Assembly: GCA_015655485.1 (NCBI GenBank)
Contig: JAATEZ010000300.1
Coordinates: 1 to 6,377 of the forward strand
Origin: Lactobacillales bacterium
Lineage (GTDB): Bacteria > Bacillota > Bacilli > Lactobacillales > Vagococcaceae
Direction: 5' to 3'
Length of the DNA: 6,377 bases
Below are positions 6,218 to 6,377 of this stretch, in pieces (position 1 is the first letter of the stretch; every line of letters starts with the position of its first letter). The notes below the pieces were generated by a model, which worked only from the letters and a program-made list of their open reading frames with translations, ran no database searches and was not told where the DNA came from. The position numbers were made by a program, and so were the translations under genes.

Positions 6218-6377
6218 TTAATTCTTTTGTTCGGTTAAAATAATTGGCCCGTTATGAGTAATAGCAAGAGAATGTTCATATTGTGCACAATAGCCGCCAT
6301 CTATAGTCCGTGCTGTCCACCCGTTCGGATCCATCTTCATCCGCCAGGTTCCTGTTGTGATCATCGGTTCGATCGTG
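6218..6377 (-). CDS. map: methionine aminopeptidase type I, C-terminal fragment (cut by window edge)
   Basis: Only the last 52 codons and the TAA stop (6220-6218) are in the window; the start lies beyond the right edge. The enzyme removes the initiator Met from nascent proteins in the cytoplasm with two metal ions. The visible part begins TIEPMITTGTW and contains AQYEHSLAIT, the two conserved blocks that hold the last two metal-ligand Glu residues of the family (the Glu of IEPM and the Glu of QYEH). The ending GPIILTEQKN is typical of Firmicute proteins of this family. It converges on the rhamnosidase operon, separated by the shared terminator, and is a housekeeping neighbour rather than part of the rhamnoside module. 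The frame is intact in the visible part. Confidence 0.92.
   Translation of the reverse strand, partial: TIEPMITTGTWRMKMDPNGWTARTIDGGYCAQYEHSLAITHNGPIILTEQKN

Overview
The window comes from an AT-rich Firmicute chromosome, most likely a lactic acid bacterium of the Lactobacillales. An Enterococcus-like host would fit the style of the methionine aminopeptidase tail, the Nudix protein, the Shine-Dalgarno sequences and a CcpA-type cre box, but the genus is an inference. No RNA gene, CRISPR array, insertion sequence or phage gene was seen.

Layout from left to right: a gene-free left edge (1-112); a Nudix hydrolase with an N-terminal helical NUDIX_N domain on the minus strand (113-712, TTG start); an AraC-family regulator on the minus strand (815-1801); a divergent control region (1802-2033); an MFS transporter (2034-3215) and a cytoplasmic GH78 alpha-L-rhamnosidase (3239-6010) in a tight plus-strand operon; an intrinsic terminator, probably bidirectional (6113-6160); and the C-terminal 52 codons of type I methionine aminopeptidase on the minus strand, cut by the right edge (6218-6377).

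The core is a compact rhamnoside-utilisation module of regulator, transporter and glycosidase. The inferred model is that the MFS protein moves a small rhamnosylated compound, or the aglycone released from one. The GH78 enzyme, which has no signal peptide, removes terminal L-rhamnose in the cytoplasm, and the divergent cupin/AraC protein senses the sugar or glycoside and controls the operon. The operon has a readable promoter (TTGTGA, 17 bp, TATCAT). A cre-like box (13 of 14 positions) starts inside the -35 and lies over the spacer, which predicts carbon catabolite repression by CcpA. No rhamnose isomerase, kinase or aldolase genes are present, so use of the released rhamnose must be encoded elsewhere or may not be the point of the module.

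The Nudix gene (own -10 box, own strong RBS) and the aminopeptidase are probably flanking housekeeping genes. No radically new system was found. The points most worth checking are the promoter architecture between the divergent genes, the altered catalytic motif of the GH78 protein, the uncertain role of the transporter, and an 11-bp-period repeat around the Nudix -10 box.
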